Below, one piece after another: positions 58,201-64,000 of a stretch of 64,000 bases of DNA. Origin of the DNA: Brasenia schreberi (Eukaryota; Streptophyta; Magnoliopsida; Nymphaeales; Cabombaceae); assembly GCA_036023115.1 (NCBI GenBank), contig JAYKKT010000089.1, forward strand, positions 21,075,001-21,139,000, in the 5' to 3' direction. The notes beneath the pieces are model-generated. The model had not been told where the DNA came from, did no database searches, and was given only the letters and a program-made list of their open reading frames with translations. How positions within the stretch are numbered: the first letter of the stretch is position 1; the number at the start of each line of letters is the position of its first letter. A program made the translations under genes and the position numbers.

Positions 58201-58515
58201 GGACGTTCGAGATCCTGGGGGTGTGAATCAGATGCAAGAGTTGCTGTGTCGGGCTCGACATGTGCTCCGGTTCCGGGCTCTCTTTGACTTCGCTGGTCCT
58301 GTCTTGATTAGGCTAAGCGGGCTTTGGGGTTTCAAAAACGTGTTTTAAAAGGTTTTCAAAAGCTATATTATATATTTTTGAAATACAGAGTTTAAAACAT
58401 ATGTACAGGGTTGTCTGGAAGGCTCCTGGGTTTCCAGACTCAAAATGGCCCTTTGGGGTTGCTTTTACAAAACCAGGTTTGTTTAAAAAATTCGTGGGAT
58501 TTCGGGGTGTTTACA
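55233..58515 (-). mobile_element. E3 3' LTR (3283 bp, minus strand)
   Basis: Bounded by TGTAGACGC and GGGGTGTTTACA. On the plus strand from the left: terminal U5 stem, the PBS-like decamer reversed (GGGCGTGCCA, 55321-55330), the hairpin GCTAGCTTA-CC-TAAGCTAGC (55331-55350), six or so leader units (55830-56310), the signature TTATTACAACCCCGTATC (about 56490), a CCTAA-type tract reversed (57290-57690), the TATA palindrome (about 57895-57931) and the U3 palindrome. Open frames at 57827-58261 are shadows in U3. Confidence 0.92.
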
Positions 58516-59690
58516 GATGCCCCTCTTTGGCCTTGTCCAATTCGATTTGGATAAGGGCAAAGATGACAAACACCCCTTTTAATGTCTCCCTAGATCTATC
58601 CACGAAGAATATGGGATCGCCCCAATTTTAGCAAAATCTCAATTTAAAAACTCTGGTAGGAGGAGATATCACGCCAAAGGGTTTTATTATGGAATCTGGT
58701 CCTAAATGGGATCATGTTCATGCAAGTACCATGCGTGGAATGCAAATGACATGGGTGTGGTGCCAAAAGTGGCGACCTCCCAGAGACCAGATGTGGTTGA
58801 ACTCTAGAGACTTACAAGGTCTATTGCTCCAAATGAGCAAATCCTATGCTGTTCGATGTTCGGTTTTCAAAACTTATTCACAAAAGCTATTTATAAAAGG
58901 GACAACTGTCTTGAGCCTCGATCCTAAGGATCTCAAGCTCTTCGTGCTTGCCCTTGTTTGAGTCTTAACACTCGCTTATCTAGCGGAGGTTTTATAAGAA
59001 AACAAGCTTCATTTCAAATTCCTACGTCTTACTCGAAACGTCGAATTCTCAAACAAGATGAAATTCAAGTAAGTAAATCCTATTTTTACTTTAGGATTCC
59101 TTGAAATGAACCATGCTTTAGCTTGGGATAAGCCAGGGATGGGAAAGAGATACCACGGTCCCTTCTGAAGCATCCCGTGGTTTGAGGCATAGAAGGCGGA
59201 AAACTGCTCTTTTTGAGCTTTTTGGCCTCTTTTCCTTTTTTTTCATAGAGGGTCTCCCTTCGGGAGTATTTTTTCTTTAATCCCTCTTTTTCATAAGAGA
59301 ATCGATTTTTCTTTTTGAAGTCTGGTTTCTTTCTTTTGGAAAGAGACTTTGAATGGGAAATTCCCTTTTGTTTTGGGCCTTTGTTTTCCTTTTGAAAGAA
59401 GAAGAGAAGAGGGGAGGACTTATCCCAAGCCTACACTCGATCCATTCCAGATCAGCCTATTTAGAAATAGCACGTACCACTTGCAAGTATCTTGCTATGT
59501 TGAACTAGGCCTTTCTTTGTAAGAGGAAGGATTTTGACATGTAACCACGATTTTGAAAACTCCACTCTTTCACAAGTGCGAATTCTCTCACTCAGGGTCA
59601 CACGAGTTTGCCTTTGCACCTTATTCACATGTCTCAGGGCAGCTATCCCTTAAAATTTTCGAAAAATGGAACTTAATCCAGATCCTACAC
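58516..59690 (-). other. E3 PPT and 3' non-coding region
   Basis: GATGCCCCTCTTTGGC (58516-58531) is the reversed PPT. Further right lies the structured domain closed by CTTGGGATAAG (59122-59132) and CTTATCCCAAG (59419-59429), with inner hairpin ACCACGG (59152-59158) and CCGTGGT (59175-59181). The order and spacing match E1 16087-16997. Plus-strand frames here (58401-58961) are shadows. Confidence 0.8.
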
Positions 59691-60432
59691 ATGATACTTC
59701 TTTAAGTATTGAATATTGATAGGATCTGCTAAATTCCTACCTTCTACATCGATCAACCAATACGAATTGTTTGTAGTGGTTGCTCGCACAACATAGGGTC
59801 CATCCCAGTTGGGGCGTCACTTGCCTAGGGGGTGTGGGCCATGATGGTGGATGGTTTTTAAGACCAGATCTCCCACTTCAAAGTGGCGAGGTCTCATGTG
59901 TTTGCTATGATGTCGAGCTATCCTTTGCCGGTATGCACGAGCATGATCCATGGCAAGGAGTAGCCTCTCATCTAGCAAATCTAGTTCGGCCATCCTAGCA
60001 TGCTGAAGCGTCTCTAGGGGGAGGTCGAGTGCTATGGATGTATGAAATGAATGCAGTTGAGTATGAATGGGAAGAATGACGTTTGTGCCATAGACCAACT
60101 CGAATGGTGTGGCATTCGTGGGAGTCCGGATGGAAGTCCTATAAGCCCATAAGGCTTCATCCAGCTTCTCGTGCCACATCCTACCCTTCTCTAAGGTTTT
60201 CTCAATAATACTAATGAGAGTCTTGTTTGTAGCTTCGGCTTGGCCGTTGCCTTGAGGGTAGTAGGGCGAGGAGAAGTGGTGAGTTATGCCATACGTGTTG
60301 CACAACTTAACCATCCACTCGTTCTTAAATGGGGTACCATTATTAGACACACGGTCTCGTGGAACCCCAAATCGAGCCAAGATATTCCTCCGGATGAAAG
60401 CCACCACATGTTGCCCCATTACATTGGTTAGG
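59691..60432 (-). pseudogene. pol: E3 integrase, C-terminal and core part
   Basis: Read on the minus strand: VVAFIRRNILARFGVPRDRV, then SNNGTPFKNEW, HHFSSPYYPQGNGQAEATNK, ALWAYRTSIRTPTNATPFEL and HFEVGDLVLK. The Glu motif is intact (E1 has a stop there), but the second catalytic Asp is Asn (SNNG instead of SDNG). A Trp-to-stop change follows HPLGK at about 59817-59819. To the right the frame is broken by the solo LTR at 60433. Confidence 0.9.
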
Positions 60433-63400
60433 TGTAAACACCCCAAAATCCCACGAATTTCTCAAAATCCATCTGGTTTTATACAAGCAGCCCCAAAGGG
60501 CCATTTTGAGTTTGGAAACCCAGGAGCCTTCCAAACAACCCTGTATATATGTTTTAAACTATATCTTTCAAAAACATATGATATAGCTTTTAAAATTTTT
60601 TTTAAAAACATGTTTTGAAACCCCGAAGTGGCTTGGCCCGATCAAGACAGGACCAGGAGAGCTAAGAAGAGCCCGGAACCGGAGCACATGTCGAGCCCGG
60701 TGCAACAACTCTTGTATCTGATTCACACCCCAGGATCTCGAACGTCCAAGACCCTGTTCTTATCAAAATAGCATTCGAAGTCATCTCCGGAAGGCAGAAA
60801 CGGAGGCGGACGACTATGTTGGCGAAGACCCAACGCAGACGGAGTACTGATGCTGTCAGGCCCCGCACAAATCGTCCGTCTCGAACCCAGCTCGAAGGAG
60901 TCAGAGTTCAGTTTGGATTGGATCTGGACCATATATATCCAGATTCCAATCCAAACCCATATGTGGACTTGGATTTGGATTTGGATCCAGAGATCCAATC
61001 CAATATCCATATCCATGGCCCACATCACCTTCTCATAAATAGAGGTGGGGCCCACTTGAGTTTCACGTGGGATATTGGGCATGAGAGAGAGTGGGGGTGA
61101 AAAATATCAAGAGTGTTGTATTAAGCTTGACTTGTGTGTCAAGTTTGGGTTTAATCTTGTGGGTTAGCCTAATTGAGTGGGTTTAAGCTTGTAATTAGCT
61201 AAAACCTAACCTAGGGCTGCACCAACATGGGGTGATCAAGGTCTATGGGCCATGCTAAGGGAGCTCCTTCATTTAAACCTAGCCCAAAATGCCTAAACCT
61301 AGCCTAAACCCTAATCCACCCCTAATCTGAACCTAATCACCTAACCCACTTCCCTAATCCCGGCCTAATCCCAACCTAATCACCTAACCCACTTCCCTAA
61401 TCCTTCCCTAAACCTAGATTAATTTCCCTAATCCTAGCCTAAACCTAGCCTAATCACCTAACCTAGCTCACTAAACCTCACCCTAAAACCCAACCACCAC
61501 CTAACCTAGCCCTAAACCCCTAAACCACCCTTAGCCCACGATTTACCCAAACCCCTAGTTTTAAAATATCTGGCCCAACCCCTTCCAGCCCACCTTATCT
61601 ACATACCACCCTACCTAAACCACCTAACCACTACCCACAGCCCAGCCCTAACCGACCTACCCATCCCCTATTTAAACCCCCCTCCTTGTGGGCGGGTTTT
61701 CCAAGTGGGAACCACTACCTCACCCAGCCGGGCCCTCTCCTTCTCCCTTCTCTCACCCAGCCGGGACGACTCCCCACCTTGGCCTGCTCCAGCTGCTCCA
61801 CCAGCCGCCACCTGCTCCGCTACCTTCCCTCTTCCATCCACCACCACCACCCCTCAGCCGGACGCCATCATCTTCACCCAACCGAACCAGCCGACAGCCA
61901 CCTGCCCGCCACCTTCCCACTTCATTCGTCACCTCTCCCCATTCGGTAAGTGCCCCGAACTCCCTCAAAGCCCCTCTCTTCCACCTCTCCACTCTTAGCC
62001 ACCCATCCTACCTTCATCTCAGCCCTTTTGCCGCCACCACCTAAACCTAGCCGAACCTAGTATAACCCAAGTTGCTGGCCACTACTTAGCCACCATCTCC
62101 CATTCGGCCAACCCCCCTAGGTGTCCTATTCGGCCTTCCCACTAGCTCACCTTTTAGGTCCAGTTTCCCTAAGTACCCAACTCCCCTAGTGATCCTAATA
62201 CCCACTTATTCAGCCACTTTAAACCCCCTACTTGGAGGCGCCATCTACTTGCCACCGGCCCCCTTCGAGGCGTCTATCCCGCGCCCCACTTGCAGCCGGC
62301 CGGCCCCCTTGATCACCTACCTTCGCGGAGCTCCCACTTGCAGCCCAAGGCCAAGCCCACGCTCAAGCAAGACCTCTACGGACCAGCTACTCGTAAGTGT
62401 CTAAACTCGGTCTTTAGTCGTACACTTGCTTGAAATTCAATTTGATACGGGGTTGTAATAACGGAGCATAGTCTCCCCCCGCTTGTAATAACGTGGCTTG
62501 GCACAACCACACACGTGCACTCTCTTAGTCGTGCACAATTTTGAACACACACGGGCCTAATCAGCCCCTAATACATAAGTATATATATTTTCATTTTCGA
62601 AGGGTTTTTGCTTAAGTTGGGTGCGTGGTCTTTCAATTCAAGCACTCACACACATTGAGCTTTCGCTCTTATTTGAAAGACCCAAGTAAGGGCCGACCTA
62701 TACTATTTGGGTTTCATTTCATGTCGTGTGAGTAAGTCTTTCAATTCAAGCACTCTCACACACATTGAGCTTTCGCTCTTATTTGAAAGACCCAAGTAAG
62801 GGCCGACCTATACTATTTGGGTTTCATTTCATGTCGTGTGAGTAAGTCTTTCAATTCAAGCACTTTCACACACATTGAGCCTTCGCTCTTACTCCCAAGA
62901 CCTTAGTAAAGGCCTTATTGCAGTTATATTTGGGTTTCATTTATGTTGTGTGGGTAGTCTTTCAATTCAAGCACTCTCACACACATTGAGCCTTCGCTCT
63001 TATTCCCAAGACCTTAGTCAAGGCCATACTGCAATTTATATTTGGGTTTAAATTCATGTCGTGTGTGTAAGTCTTTCAATTCAAGCACGCACCCACATTG
63101 AGCCTTTGCTCTTATTTGCAAGACCCGAGTAAGGGCTCATATACATAAGATATATACATATTTCCCTTCGGTTATTTCCCTTCGGTTATTTCCCTTCGGT
63201 TATTTCCCTTCAGTATTGTCTTTACATTTCGGGTTTTCCCTTTGGAGTAGCATGAGTTTGCATTGCATCTACGCCATACCACGAGGTAGGACGCATATTG
63301 CATCGAAGCAAGCCCCGCTCGAATTCACCCATGTAGTGGAGTGTTCATAACACACAAACTAGGCGACCCAAAAAGGGATAAAAGAAAAGACTTAGGCACG

Positions 63401-63731
63401 TGCAAATCCACGTGATCTAAAACATGCAATCGCATCTTAAAGACCCGAAATAGACACCTCGAACCGTTTCGTAGACTTTCTCCCCAAAACTCGATTTTTG
63501 CAAAAGCGTACAGACTGACCCTTGCGCATCGGTGCAAGAAGGTCTGCGACGACAAGAGCTTACTTGCTCACAGTCGCCACGTTTAGAAGTCAGTGTTAAA
63601 TATATCTTCGCTAGCTTAAGTAAGCTAGCTGGCACGCCCTATTTGTATACATAGGCCTTAGACGCACGAGAAGATCCACTCCAAGCCCCCGGAAAGAGGC
63701 GAAGAGGCGGGGATTTTTTCGCGCGTCTACA
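60433..63731 (+). mobile_element. Solo LTR in the E3 integrase (3299 bp)
   Basis: Starts TGTAAACACCCC and ends GCGCGTCTACA, flanked by TTAGG at 60428-60432 and 63732-63736. The integrase frame resumes beyond it. It holds the U3 palindrome (near 60925), a TATA-like palindrome (about 61025-61050), the CCTAA tract (61275-61640), the GGGGTTGTAATAACGGAG signature (about 62449), about 110-bp leader units (62650-63125), hairpin GCTAGCTTA/TAAGCTAGC (63610-63629) and PBS-like decamer (63630-63639). It is the innermost and therefore the youngest layer of the stack. Confidence 0.95.
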
Positions 63732-63736
63732 TTAGG

Positions 63737-64000
63737 GAAATGGCTTCCACCCACTTGGAGAAATACTCTGTGGCTACTAAAATAAATCGATGCCCATTCG
63801 AGGCCTTTGGAAAGATTGGGCCTACGATGTCAAACGCCCACATGGTAAATGGCCAGGGGCTGACCACGGAATGCAATGCGGATGAAGGGAAATGAATGGC
63901 GTGCCCATGCACTTGACATGGATGACACTTCCTAACATGATCGTGACAATCCTTTTTCAGGGTGGACCAAAAATAGCCCCCTCTAAGTATTTTCATCGCC
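63737..64000 (-). pseudogene. pol: E3 integrase, N-terminal part (runs off the window)
   Basis: On the minus strand: ILRGGYFWSTLKKDCHDHV, CHPCQVHGHAIHFPSS, MWAFDIVGPIFPKAS and ATEYFSKWVEAISL, then the LTR insertion. The first catalytic Asp (FDIVGP) and the CHDH/CHPC zinc ligands are visible. It joins to the part at 60432 when the solo LTR and one TTAGG are taken out. Confidence 0.9.

Larger units (their letters stand above)
55233..64000 (-). mobile_element. E3: minus-strand Tat element, 3' half
   Basis: In minus orientation the window holds integrase, 3' region, PPT and 3' LTR. The left edge at 55233 (TGTAGACGCACG) interrupts the LTR of the layer below after CCCTT (55228-55232), its likely target duplication. 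The element runs off the window at 64000 within the integrase zinc-binding domain, and carries a solo LTR insertion (60433-63731). Confidence 0.9.

Overview
The window is nuclear DNA of a flowering plant (order not determinable from this sequence). The evidence is giant Tat-type Ty3/gypsy LTR retrotransposons with plant hallmarks (a second, archaeal-like RNase H; a DGG protease; a CHHC Gag knuckle), a hAT transposase relic, a plant-mobile-domain relic, a tRNA-derived SINE and one MATE/DETOXIFICATION transporter gene with a spliceosomal intron. Only the MATE gene (31040-33640) looks like an intact host protein gene. More than half of the window is one related group of LTR elements.

Left block (1-20118): a 2.2 kb solo LTR (388-2630, TSD CAAAC), then a 17.1 kb element, E1 (3019-20113, + strand, TSD GTATG), with LTRs of about 3.0 and 3.1 kb. 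A reversed solo LTR of the same family (6573-9632, TSD ACGAC) sits inside the E1 gag gene. E1 reads 5' LTR, PBS, gag, protease with a G-patch-like tail, RT, RNase H, archaeal-like RNase H, integrase, a long structured 3' region, PPT and 3' LTR. Stops and frameshifts have killed it.

Middle block (20119-40770): AT-rich host DNA with a hAT relic (minus strand), a SINE, a plant-mobile-domain relic, the MATE gene with a partly duplicated 3' tail, a possible copia gag scrap, a small inverted-repeat (MITE-like) insertion, a truncated minus-strand LTR (about 36250-37935) and a 185 bp tandem duplication.

Right block (40771-64000): a nested stack. A minus-strand LTR (40771-42200) is cut by a minus-strand element (E4; LTR 42201-44427 plus 3' internal DNA). 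E4 is cut by a plus-strand element, E2 (from 44927). The E2 pol gene is cut by another plus-strand LTR (from 51995). That LTR is cut by a minus-strand element, E3 (from 55233). The E3 integrase is cut by a plus-strand solo LTR (60433-63731, TSD TTAGG). The far ends of the five outer layers lie beyond position 64000, so the order of insertion can be read directly but the stack is only half visible.

The most interesting material is non-coding and conserved between copies: (i) a U5 region with successive hairpins whose arms differ between subfamilies but still pair; (ii) a 10-base copy of the primer-binding-site core inside U5; (iii) a TATA box held in the loop of a palindrome in most LTRs; (iv) an array of GAGC/GCTC mini-hairpins in the transcribed leader; and (v) a 300-nt domain closed by a long-range stem between integrase and PPT, placed like a retroviral RNA export element. 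None of these has been tested here by folding software or database search.
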